From: Theodoxus fluviatilis | Taxonomy: Eukaryota; Mollusca; Gastropoda; Cycloneritida; Neritidae | DNA: 15,000 nucleotides | Direction of reading: 5' to 3' | NCBI GenBank assembly: GCA_034096865.1 | Contig: JAWQFJ010028256.1 | Span: 1 to 15,000 of the forward strand | Shown here: piece after piece, positions 1 through 8,117 of the stretch | Numbering within the stretch: the first letter of the stretch is position 1 | Layout of the letters: the number at the start of each line of letters is the position of its first letter | Program-made: the position numbers and the translations under genes | The notes under the pieces: model-generated | The model's input: only the letters and a program-made list of their open reading frames with translations | Told to the model about the DNA's origin: nothing | Database searches by the model: none

Positions 1-1912
1 ATCGTAAATCAGGAAAATAATAGTACAGCAGCAGATATTACAGTTAAACAAATAAGGTAACACATTTAATGAAAATATTTTCCATGGAAAAAAAATGTGT
101 TTGCAAAGAATCCGGTTTACATACCCCCGCTATTCACACATCTTTTCCTTTTGCTTTGAAGTACAGCGCATATCTAAACCACTGAAAAAAGTAATAAAAA
201 GCCAAAGCGAAATGGGTTTCTTTGTGTTCGAAGCACGAACGAAGAGAACACAAGATGACAATGGAATGTGGTCCTTTGCATATAAGCCCTAGTGTGTAAG
301 CAATCAAAGCGATAGTGTCTGTGCTTAGCCAGGCATTGGAGTCCACTCTATCGAACACATACATCAAGGAACGACAACAGAGAAACCAACGTAAAATTAA
401 GTTTCTGCCTGGAGGCCAAGGAGGTATTGTGCAAATGAAACTAGTACACAGACAACATCTACGGACTGAAACCGCTGGCGCAATCAAGACGAGGCACTGA
501 CGTTCTATGTCGCTGTCTATGGACGTCGCCGAGGCAACTCTAGGGCCATAGGAAAGAAAGGAAAGAAGCTGAAGGTATCCAAATGATATCCACACCAGAA
601 CTAGGGAGAAACCCCCAATGAGGTTTGCTATTAGCGAATGAGTTCTGCGTGAAGCCGACTTTGCGACTACGACAGACAAAGGCCCCCAAAGCACATTTTC
701 AGCCAAGGACTGAGGCATCATCCAGCAGTAGATCGTACTCGAAGCGCCAGGGAATACCAGTTGTTCACTTAGCGTGGCACAATTCCCCATTCTTTTGGTG
801 AAACGCTTTTCGCATTCAGATCTCTGGCGCCAGTGCTTATTCTCTGTGGCAGAGTTGTCTTTTTTCCTACTTCTCGAGCCTCATGACTGGTGCAGTAGTA
901 GCACACAGCCATGGTGCAACTGCAGATCCATGCGGCAGAAGGTGGTTGGCCAACCGTGTAAATATATTCTAAATGCGTCGATGCATGGGCTGTGTAATGT
1001 GATCGTAATATTTCCCCAACTCATACGAGCACACCACAGTGAGTTCCATCCTGCGCTGAGACAGGGAAGAAATCTTAATCAGTTAAATATTCTCAGAAAA
1101 TCAGAACAACTGGATGTTATGAAAGTTTAGATTAAAGTAAGACTGTTCATAGTATAAACTCATGATGTTTTGAAGTTGAAACCTCGTCTGTAATTGGAGG
1201 AGGGATTCATAGGTTTCCCGTGTCCAGATACATTTTGTAGTTTATGGTTTCCACGTTCACAAGACCATATATATTATACAAATCATGAGCTCTAACTACG
1301 TACTACGTACCCGCACATGCGCGAAAAGCAACTAACTTGAAACTTTCGAAACGAATACCCCCATTTCGACTTAATAATATGCACTCTCGGGATATGAACT
1401 TTCACTTGTGCAGGGAAAACACGCAGTGAATTGTTTACCATCCCCTTTATGTTTGCAACTTTTATTTGCTTGGTAAATAGTCGTCTCAGAAATTTGAGTA
1501 TACCATAGCCCACCTACGTTCCGTTGCAGCCTAGAGTGGTCCCATGTGACTAGACATTTGTCATAGCAGATATTTACAACTGGGGAAAACGTGTTCGGAT
1601 CCTCTCCAAAGAGAGCAAACATTATTTTTCAAACTCTCAACATCACTCTTTCAAATGTCGCCGCAATGAACTCCGCATGGAAATTTTCGTCATTGTTATG
1701 CAAGTGGCTCCAGATTTGAATAAACATTGGAGAGACCAATTTTCAAAACGCTTCCGTGCAAATCAAGTTAGCGACGTCGATTTTGACGAGCACAGATGCA
1801 CGGAATACATTTGCATTCCGAATAGCTATTCACATGAAGCGATTAATGGTCGCTGCTCTAAAGTCCATCACATCAGCGCCAGCGCTGAAGCAAGACTTCC
1901 TGACATCTTTGG

Positions 1913-1958
1913 CACACACACACACACACCCTACCCCACCCCACCCCACCCCCACCCC
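1913..1958. repeat. (CA)n and (CCCCA)n low-complexity tract
   Basis: Eight CA units run into CCCTACCCCACCCCACCCCA and similar, followed by a pyrimidine-rich stretch to about 1981. Confidence 0.95.
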
Positions 1959-2926
1959 CTCGTTCCTCCTCTTTCCCCCTCTACACATTTATCATGCCTG
2001 TTTAATGCAGTCAGGCACCGCTCATTATCTCCTCCATTTCATCAAAGACCTTACATCAATAAGACCGCGCATTCTGATACTTTTAGGGAGGTTTCCGACA
2101 GAGTGACCCTCCCTTTCACCGTGCCCTGCCTGAGCGTTGGTGCTGTGTTGTGTATACTTCAACACCATGTGCGAGATTTAAACATTGTGTAGTATGAATG
2201 ATAGATTGCAAAGAATGTGTGCAAAGGTCTTTAGAGTTTTTAGTGAGGGAGGATATGTTTATGACAAATAGTTTGTTTTGTCGCTCATTGGTAGGAACAT
2301 TTATATTGTAATCAGTGATAAGTCACTACAGAAGCAAGCGTAAAAATAAAATGAAAATAAAAAATCTCATACAAGACGGGAAAAGGATTCACGTCTCATT
2401 TAATCAGATCTTTACCAAAAGACCTGGACATGAACTGTCCCAAGGGAAAGCAATGTCTATAAGGTGGTATCAATTCACCCGGATAACACCAGACACCGAT
2501 GACCAACGTTCTGGACAGCAGTTGGCTGCAAGTGCAGCTTGGATTTCGGCACGAGAGACAGCGACTGGCACCAATGGTTTAAAACGCTTGTCCTCTCAAA
2601 ATCAATAGCATTCGGGTTTTTCTAGCAGGAATTAGTATCAATGCGCATCCTGTCATGCTAGAAAATATCGCGACGAAGTCACATTCGGAGGAGAAAACTG
2701 CGCTGCGATTTCATGTTCCTCTGCTAGATACAGATACGACTTGCGGAAAAGATTTTCCCGCTTTCTCCGAGACGAGACAAGACGTAGAAAATGTACACTT
2801 CCTCTGTGATGATCTTCCGCCCAGTCTTCCTTCCATCAGACCATCCCGACGGGGAAAAAGTCAACAAGTTGCCAGCTGTGAGAAATCAGCTGTTTCGCAG
2901 CAAACCAAAATTAAGTAAAGAGAAGT

Positions 2927-2947
2927 CCCCCCCCCCCCCCCCCCCCC
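2927..2947. repeat. 21-base C homopolymer
   Basis: An uninterrupted C run between AAGT and AAAGAGG. A second C-rich patch (CCTTCCCCCCGCCCCC) follows near 3018-3033. Run lengths of this kind are often misread in assemblies. Confidence 0.98.
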
Positions 2948-3059
2948 AAAGAGGGTTTAGACCAATGTCCTGAAGAAAAAGCACAATTTCATTTGAACTT
3001 CGGGATTCACGCAAACCCTTCCCCCCGCCCCCACGCTCCAGTACTGTAGGATGAGGTGT

Positions 3060-3115
3060 ATTCAGGGTTCGTCTGCTTGTTCAGTTGCTGTCTTCAACCC
3101 TTTCCTACACAATGG
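3060..3115 (+). other. Weak candidate first exon with start codon and splice donor
   Basis: The sequence TTCAACCCTTTCCTACACA is followed by ATG (3112-3114) in a favourable context (A at -3, G at +4) and then immediately by GTAAGT (3116-3121), a strong splice-donor match. First exons that carry only ATG plus one base are common in short housekeeping genes. No second exon is identified in the following 800 bases, so the call rests on this local signal alone and chance is a real possibility. Confidence 0.15.
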
Positions 3116-3121
3116 GTAAGT

Positions 3122-3878
3122 AAATTTATTACAGTTATTATCTGCTGTGTGCATGATGTGTGTTTGGTACACATACTGAAGAAAGCAAGCCGCCAATAGT
3201 TGCAGACCTCAATTTGCTCCTATACACGTGCAATTCAGCATCAGAAGACATTTACAAACTAAGGGAGGGAACCCAAAAATTTTACCTCGCTCCGCGTATA
3301 GCAGAAATAGCCGAATGCACAGTCTTATTGATGATGGGTCTTTAATTTCATAGTTGAGTACCAAGAACATTCTAGAAGGTCACTGTGTCTCAATTACATA
3401 TTTGTGCACGTAAGGACAGACGAACGCACACGCACTGCATGTGTAAACACATTGATCTCAGCTAGACGTTTTTTAACTATTGGAAGTTTGTGTTCATTTT
3501 GTTGTCAGTCGTTGATTTCAGGTGTTTCTTCATAGTCCACCGTAAGATACTTTTCGCAACTGAAAGACGTATATGCAAACACAAAAACAATTTGTCTGTT
3601 GTACCATTGTTTATTGATATACTTGTGAAATGTGTATCATTCATTGTGGATCATCGTCTTTAGTAATAAAGAGGCAATGATACCATATCCATTCTGTGTT
3701 GTCGTCACCTGAAACGTTAGCTAAAAGCCTGAACAATTGACTAGCTATTACTATCACTACGAGCCAAATATAATGGCCGTTCCTAGGCCATTTGTTGGGG
3801 TTTGTATAGTGTTTGTTTCGTAGCATTGTTGGTTTGGGCACTCGGTTTGTTATTGTGTATCCTCCTTGGATTGAAAGG

Positions 3879-3879
<1 letters not shown>
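3122..3879. other. Unassigned AT-rich DNA
   Basis: No gene, RNA or element recognised. A 61-codon frame at 3160-3345 (plus) has no motif. Confidence 0.6.
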
Positions 3880-3921
<42 letters not shown>

Positions 3922-3978
3922 CGCGTGTGCGTGCGTATTTGTGTGTGTGTGTGCGTGTGTGTGAGTGTGTGTGAGTGT

Positions 3979-4029
<51 letters not shown>

Positions 4030-4049
4030 CGTCTATGTGTGTGTGTGTG
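3880..4049. repeat. (GT)n microsatellite, interrupted
   Basis: About 170 bases of GT repeats with substitutions giving GC, GA and TT steps (GTGCGTGCGCGTG, GAGTGTGTGTGAG). The longest pure run lies in the second half. The open frames here encode only VCVC or THTH and are not genes. Confidence 0.98.
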
Positions 4050-4149
4050 AGTAATAAGTAGACCTACTGCATCATCCGAAGCGATTTGTAGACGGCAAAT
4101 AAGTAGGGAAATGGAGACTTGTTGCTCTGATTTAATTAACGCAGCTGTA

Positions 4150-4412
4150 ATGATATTCGTGGTCAAGGACGTGTCGTACCCTCCGGAAGAAGACCCAGCT
4201 CTGGGCGGACAGATTTGCTTCGGCCTTCAGATGCACGTTGTGCGGTTTGGACTGCCACTCCCGCATGGGGCTCCTGAGCCGCAGCAGACGCTGTCCACGT
4301 GACAGGACTGGCACCCAGCGGCACGGATCCATGGTCTTTTGGGACTGACGGACGCCTATTACTACCCTGCAAAGGCTGATAGATGGTAAAACTTCATTCA
4401 TTAATCAATTCA
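4150..4412 (+). other. Possible retroposon 3' end with ATTCA-type tail
   Basis: A block distinctly richer in G and C than its surroundings (for example GGGGCTCCTGAGCCGCAGC near 4266-4284) ends in CATTCATTAATCAATTCATTCAATCAG (4393-4419), an imperfect ATTCA repeat. LINEs and SINEs of invertebrates often end in short tandem tails like this. The minus strand is open for 89 codons (4132-4401), but the protein is not recognised. A conserved host exon is the alternative. The family cannot be named from sequence alone. Confidence 0.3.
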
Positions 4413-4419
4413 TTCAATC

Positions 4420-4863
4420 AGTGTTAATGTGTGCCTGTGTTTGCTGGCACGCCTGCGTGGTGCTGGTTTGTTTCAGCGAAACAAAAACACTTTGGATTCA
4501 TTTTTATATGCAGGCTATGTTTCCTGGTGAAATATTCCTCATATCTCATTTCGACAGAATTGTCAGTTTGTTCCTGTCGCTCTGTGAGCGAGACATTCCT
4601 CCCACTTTGTTTCCACAAATGCTCCTGTCCTCCGTTTTTTTCTGTGTGTTTTACATTTAATCTAAATCAAAAGCGTTGCCCATGTTTGCAAGTCTCAGGC
4701 GTTCAGCGAACATCAATTTAATCTCTCTATGAAAAGTTCACGGAAAATACACCCTACCTGATTTGAAATGCAAATGAAACCTTGCATTCCTCACGCCACC
4801 AACAGTGAATCTTGAAATATTTTTCTATGTTGCCTGAAATCATTGCAGTGGACGATATCAAAC
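4420..4863. other. Unassigned DNA between retroposon-like block and pogo element
   Basis: Only overlapping short frames rich in Cys and Phe are present. No motif, RNA fold or repeat recognised. Confidence 0.6.
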
Positions 4864-4865
4864 TA

Positions 4866-4890
4866 CCGTAAAAGTTGGCCTACAAGGCGC
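4866..4890 (+). repeat. Left terminal inverted repeat of the pogo element
   Basis: The 25 bases pair with 7531-7555 with mismatches only at positions 2, 18 and 22 from the end. The repeat starts directly after TA at 4864-4865. Ends of this kind are the cleavage and binding substrate of pogo transposases. Confidence 0.9.
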
Positions 4891-5026
4891 ACCTGGGTAT
4901 AAGCCGCAGCCCCCGTTAAAAAAACAACAACAGAGAAATCCATAAATTAGCCGCATTGGCATACAAGCCGCATGAAAATCGAACATGTCAAAGGCAAAAC
5001 TAAGTCGCCGCAAACCACTGAGAAAA
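4891..5026 (+). promoter_or_regulatory. Left subterminal region with repeated AGCCGC motifs
   Basis: AGCCGC occurs in ATAAGCCGCAGC, TTAGCCGCATTGG and ACAAGCCGCATGAAAA. The last two, in that order and spacing, recur near the right end at 7494-7525. Short repeated motifs inside the terminal repeats are often transposase-binding sites. That role is inferred here. Confidence 0.45.
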
Positions 5027-5167
5027 GCATCAAAAGCGAACAGAAACACCAAAACAGAAAGTCAAAAGTCATGAGGTACCGTCAAGGAAAGTTCGAAGCA
5101 TCAAAACCGAACAGAAACATCAAAACATAAAGTCAAAAGTCATGAGGTACCGTAAAAGAAAGTTCGA
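5027..5167 (+). repeat. 71-bp tandem duplication inside the pogo element
   Basis: Unit 1 (5027-5097) and unit 2 (5098-5167) both begin GCATCAAAA, pass through AAGTCAAAAGTCATGAGGTACCGT and end AAAGTTCGA, with a handful of substitutions. Unit 2 contains TACCGTAAAAG (5148-5158), identical to the left boundary of the transposon including its TA. Unit 1 has the altered form TACCGTCAAGG. The element-end match may be coincidence or a vestige of a terminal repeat. Confidence 0.9.
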
Positions 5168-5292
5168 TGGTCTTTAATTACTCGAGATCTGATGCTGAGA
5201 ATCCGCTGAAGCCGGACTCTTCCGTGTCAGAGACGAACAGGTTCAGTATCGGCTCTGTAACGACCCAAAGTATGAACCGTTCCAAAGTATGA
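5158..5292 (+). pseudogene. Second, inverted C-terminal tail of a pogo transposase
   Basis: On the plus strand an open frame reads DAENPLKPDSSVSE and ends TTQSMNRSKV with TGA at 5290-5292. The main transposase on the other strand ends PTQSMNRPKV with TGA at 5987-5989. Nucleotide similarity extends upstream of the conserved last ten codons (GACTCTTCCG at 5215-5224 against GACACTTCCG in the main copy) but with gaps and many differences. It is therefore a related, diverged tail, not an exact copy. No further transposase sequence is recognisable upstream; the frame hits a stop near 5141-5144 inside a tandem repeat. The left boundary is approximate. It shows that a second element contributed to the left part of this transposon, or that the tail was duplicated in inverted orientation and then diverged. 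Confidence 0.7.
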
Positions 5293-5323
5293 ACCGGAAA
5301 TCGTCGCAGAGTTATCTGCCCGG
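5257..5323 (+). repeat. Left outer inverted arm, spans a transposase stop codon
   Basis: These 67 bases are the reverse complement of 5956-6022 with 5 mismatches. The arm holds the last codons and stop of the inverted transposase tail, two copies of CCAAAGTATGAACCG spaced 17 bases apart, and the sequence just after the stop. Between this arm and the inner left arm lie 240 bases (5324-5563); the matching gap on the right side is only 50 bases (5906-5955). One side therefore gained or lost about 190 bases. Confidence 0.92.
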
Positions 5324-5563
5324 CTCTCTCTTTATGCGATTTACCGCTCCTGCACCTGTTCTTCGCATGGAATATATCCCGACAAACGACGCATTAGTTG
5401 CTTTACGAGTTTTTGTGTTTTTGGTGCATTTGTGTCGTTTAACACATAATGTAGCGTTCAAAAAAGTTTTTTTCCCGTGAAAAGCCGTCTCCCCTGCCGG
5501 AAATAATGTGGGAGTCACCTCCCTGTAGTCTATTTGTAGTCTGGTTTTATAAAACGCGACCGT

Positions 5564-5714
5564 TGACTGACTTGGCACGCCCGGGGAGTTATGCTAAGAT
5601 CCGGCCGCGTTAAAATATCTGCGTTTTGTGACAAACGTCTTGCTCGGCGGTACTGTACTCCATGCACCTTAACGGTGCGCGTGATTCGGATGTAATCTTA
5701 TGCTAAACGACGTT
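5564..5714 (+). repeat. Left arm of near-perfect palindrome
   Basis: These 151 bases are the reverse complement of 5755-5905 with 5 mismatches and no net gap, about 97% identity. The arms are separated by only 40 bases. The arm includes GCACCTTAACGGTGC, itself a small palindrome. It is non-coding 3' flank of the transposase tails. Confidence 0.95.
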
Positions 5715-5754
5715 CCGAATGTTTCCGACTTCGACCATTTCAGCAGCGTCAATA

Positions 5755-5905
5755 AACGTCGTTTAGCTTAAGATTACACCCGAATCACGCGCACCGTTAA
5801 GGTGCATGGAGTACAGTACCGCCGAGCAAGACGTTTGTCACAAAACGCAGATATATTTACGCGGCCGGATCTTAGCATAACTCCCCGGGTGTGCCAAGTC
5901 AGTCA
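5755..5905 (-). repeat. Right arm of near-perfect palindrome
   Basis: This is the partner of 5564-5714. It lies downstream of the main transposase stop codon (minus strand, 5987-5989), separated from it by about 80 bases. As single-stranded DNA or RNA the pair would form a long hairpin with a 40-nt loop (5715-5754). Confidence 0.95.
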
Positions 5906-5955
5906 GGCGGAGTGGCGGGTGCCGTCTCTTTTTAGAGTTGAATTTTCAGCACGTC

Positions 5956-6022
5956 CCGAGCAGATAACTCTGCGATGACTTCCGGTTCATACTTTGGGAC
6001 GGTTCATACTTTGGGTCGGTAC
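5956..6022 (-). repeat. Right outer inverted arm, spans the main transposase stop codon
   Basis: This is the partner of 5257-5323. It carries the end of the main transposase frame (TQSMNRPKV and TGA) and the same 17-base tandem pair as its partner. Confidence 0.92.
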
Positions 6023-7241
6023 AGGCTCTAGTACAGAATCACCGGAAGTGTCACTGTCACTGCCAGCCTCGTTGTCAGTGGGTGTCGATGCATCGTCTGC
6101 TGCAGCGATGATCTGTGCTTTTCGGAATCCATTGATGATTGTGGATTTCTTGATCGCATCCCACGCTTTCAGTACCCACTGGCACACTTCTGCATACGTA
6201 CCTCTTCGCATACGTCCTGCCTTGGTGAATGATTTGTCACCTTCCACCATCCATCTCTCCCACTCCTCCCTCATCACCACTTTGAAGGGTCAATTCACAC
6301 TGATGTCAAGGGGTTGTAGGTACTTGGTGGTACCACCCGGGATGATTGCATTGATTGAATTGGTGGCAGTGACAGACGTTTTGACAGTCTCTGTAATGTG
6401 TGCTCGCATGCTGTCCATTACTAGAAGTGCTTTGGTTCGTCGGGAAAAAACCCTGGCCTTTTCCCGTAGCATTCCGTCAGCCAGGTCTCCATCATTCTCT
6501 CGTCCAACCACCCCTTCTTGTTCACACGCACTACGATTCCTTTCGGGAATTTCTCTTTTGGCATTGTTAAACGCTTAAAGATGACCATCGGTGGAAGTTT
6601 TTCACCTGCAGCACTGCAAGAAAGAACACAAGTAAAGTGTGTTTTATCGTGCCCGGTTGTATTCAGTGACACAGAAGACTCGCCCTTTTTGTTTACTGTA
6701 CGTGTCAATGGAAGGTCGAAGGTCAGCGGAACCTCATCCATATTAATGATGTTCTGAGGGCCAATCAGATTCTCCGCTACTTTCTCCTGTGTCGTTTCGA
6801 ATGGACTGAATTTTCTCTTCGAAATCTGGTGGCAGCTGTTGACACAAAGCTGTACGCGCCCGTATTGACAGTCCTTTGCGTCTCAAGAAACGACAACACC
6901 AAGACGCCGCCTTTGAAATCGTAGATTTTCAGACGTGTTGCAATGGTGCGTGCTTTTAGACGAAGCTGTACAGTTGAAACACCGCGACCATCTTCACGTT
7001 GTGTGTTGACCCAGTCTTCCATTTCGTTTTCCAGTTCGGGCCATCGTGCCTTGCTGCCACGGAATGCTTTCGCTGACTTCTTGCATTTCACAAGTTCGCC
7101 TCGTTGCTTTCTCCACCGCCGAATCATACTTTCATGGACGCCAATTTCTTGAGCTGCAGCCCGATTGCCTTTCTCCACAGCTAAGTCTATGTCAGATAAC
7201 TTGAATGCAGCATCGTAGGCTTGTCTCTGTGTATTCGGCAT
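5987..7241 (-). pseudogene. pogo-family transposase, broken (BrkDBD, CENP-B HTH, DDE)
   Basis: Transposases of this family bind the terminal repeats and cut and rejoin DNA with three acidic residues. The start is the ATG at 7239-7241 (MPNTQRQAYDAAFK). Residues about 5-55 form a Brinker-type helix-turn-helix (AAFKL, GNRAAAQEIGVHES, IRRWRKQ). Residues about 60-135 form a CENP-B-type helix-turn-helix (FRGSKARWPELE, then STVQLRLKA). The catalytic domain shows NMDEVPLTFDLP (first Asp 6736-6738), LLVMDSMRAH (second Asp 6413-6415) and LQPLDISVN (third Asp 6305-6307). The last two are separated by 35 residues. The gene is broken by a one-base gain in 6902-6905, where the frame changes to WCCRFLRRKG. 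A second one-base gain sits near 6786-6788, before KVAENLIGPQN. A one-base loss lies in the G/T homopolymer at 6444-6453, and a TGA stop at 6290-6292 is in frame with the downstream VVMREEWERW. The C-terminus is acidic (EAGSDSDTSGDS) and ends TQSMNRPKV. About 418 codons is within the family's usual range. Introns could mimic frameshifts, but the breaks are only one base each. Confidence 0.88.
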
Positions 7242-7530
7242 GGTTGTTTTTTGGGCAGTGTAGATCTACGTGTTGCTTCTCTGTTATCGAAATGCGATCT
7301 GATCTATCAGTGTGCTGTGTGAGTCGTTGTCATGCGTCAAACTTCCAAAAAGAAGATGAGTGAGCGAATTCAGTAAAACACACCGCTGATTCAAGAACGA
7401 TTATAGGCCAACACTGACGATCACACTGCCGGAAACTAGGTCAAACCTAAAAACACATCGCTGACTCTGGCAATGCAGAAAAAAGTCATACATTAGCCGC
7501 ACCGGCTGATAAGCCGCATGAAAAAAAGTA
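7242..7530 (-). promoter_or_regulatory. 5' flank of transposase with subterminal motifs
   Basis: This is the non-coding stretch between the transposase ATG and the right terminal repeat. It contains TTATAGGCCAAC (7401-7412), a 12-base internal copy of the inner part of the right end (7536-7547). It also holds a diverged direct pair AACACACCGCTGATTC (about 7377-7392) and AACACATCGCTGACTC (about 7451-7466), and two AGCCGC motifs (about 7495 and 7512). The promoter should lie here, but I see no convincing TATA box at a definable distance. Confidence 0.4.
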
Positions 7531-7555
7531 GCGGCTTATAGGCCAACTTTTACTG
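7531..7555 (-). repeat. Right terminal inverted repeat of the pogo element
   Basis: This is the inverted partner of 4866-4890 and is followed directly by TA at 7556-7557. The subterminal sequence next to it contains a further small inverted pair (AAGCCGC at 7511-7517 against GCGGCTT at 7531-7537), so this end can fold on itself. Confidence 0.9.
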
Positions 7556-7557
7556 TA

Positions 7558-8100
7558 ATGAGGGAAAAACTCTGCTCGAGAGCATGCAGTGCTGTGGTGT
7601 GTTTTTTTCTTCTCATTCCCTGCAATGTTACTAGACAGGAGCGAGAGTGTCCCTATGATTGACATGGATCCCTTGTATGTTTGTGACGTCAACTGAGTAT
7701 CCATCAACGTTTTGAGATGAATAGGCCATTAGGCGGTGCCGAAACGTAATAATCCGTCCATTTCTACTCCGCGTGACACTAATATCCCCCTCTAAAAGTG
7801 GACAAAGTGCTGATATCCCTACGCGTACACCAGCCCAGAGTCTGAAGATGCTTCCTTTGCTTCGGTATACTCTTCAACCCGTCCATCAGTCGATGGGTTC
7901 ATCCACATACTTGCATTGTCCGTCAGTCAAATGAAGATGCTGAACAAGCCATTTTGTCTGGGTGTCACCCCTCAAACTCGCTAGAGAAATCGTGTCTTTG
8001 AACTGTGGACTGACGAAAAAGACCATCTTGATACTTTTTAATCACACAGTAAGCAATGCTATCAAGCAATCAATCGAGCAACAAAGCGACCGCCCGCCCA
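7558..8100. other. Unassigned DNA right of the pogo element
   Basis: No coding, RNA or repeat feature recognised. The sequence begins directly outside the TA duplication of the transposon, so it should be the old insertion-site flank. Confidence 0.6.
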
Positions 8101-8117
8101 CTCGCCTGACCACCCGA

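Larger units (their letters stand above)
1..3059. other. Unassigned DNA, no recognisable gene
   Basis: Apart from the CA/CCCCA tract and the C run, nothing here is recognised. The longest frame not made of repeats runs on the minus strand at 134-790 (218 codons) and includes one hydrophobic stretch (GFSLVLVWISFGYLQLLSFL). It shows no family motif, has a cysteine- and tryptophan-rich composition typical of translated non-coding DNA, and overlaps shorter plus-strand frames. I do not call it a gene, but it is the best ab initio candidate in this stretch. Confidence 0.6.
4866..7555 (-). mobile_element. Decayed pogo/Tigger-like DNA transposon, chimeric left part
   Basis: A cut-and-paste transposon of the pogo branch of the Tc1/mariner superfamily. 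Both ends are visible: the left begins CCGTAAAAGTTGGCCTA and the right, read inward on the minus strand, begins CAGTAAAAGTTGGCCTA. The first 25 bases match at 22 positions. A TA dinucleotide lies directly outside each end (4864-4865 and 7556-7557), the expected target-site duplication for this superfamily. Terminal repeats starting with CAGT or similar are usual for pogo. The right 1.6 kb holds a broken transposase gene on the minus strand. The left 1.1 kb holds a palindrome and an inverted second transposase tail, which a simple pogo element would not have. The copy cannot make an intact transposase itself. It could in principle be mobilised in trans, because the ends are well preserved. I am confident of family and boundaries, less so of how the left part arose. 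Confidence 0.9.

Noticed and set aside
134..790. 218-codon minus-strand frame with a hydrophobic segment
   Set aside because: No family motif, overlapping frames on the other strand, and composition like random translated DNA. Kept only as an unassigned candidate.
1297..1311. Palindrome around TACGTACTACGTA
   Set aside because: Short, isolated and without any associated gene or element.
3783..4166. 127-codon His/Thr-rich frame
   Set aside because: Product of the GT array.
5994..6578. 194-codon plus-strand frame
   Set aside because: Antisense shadow of the pogo transposase, whose domains are on the minus strand.
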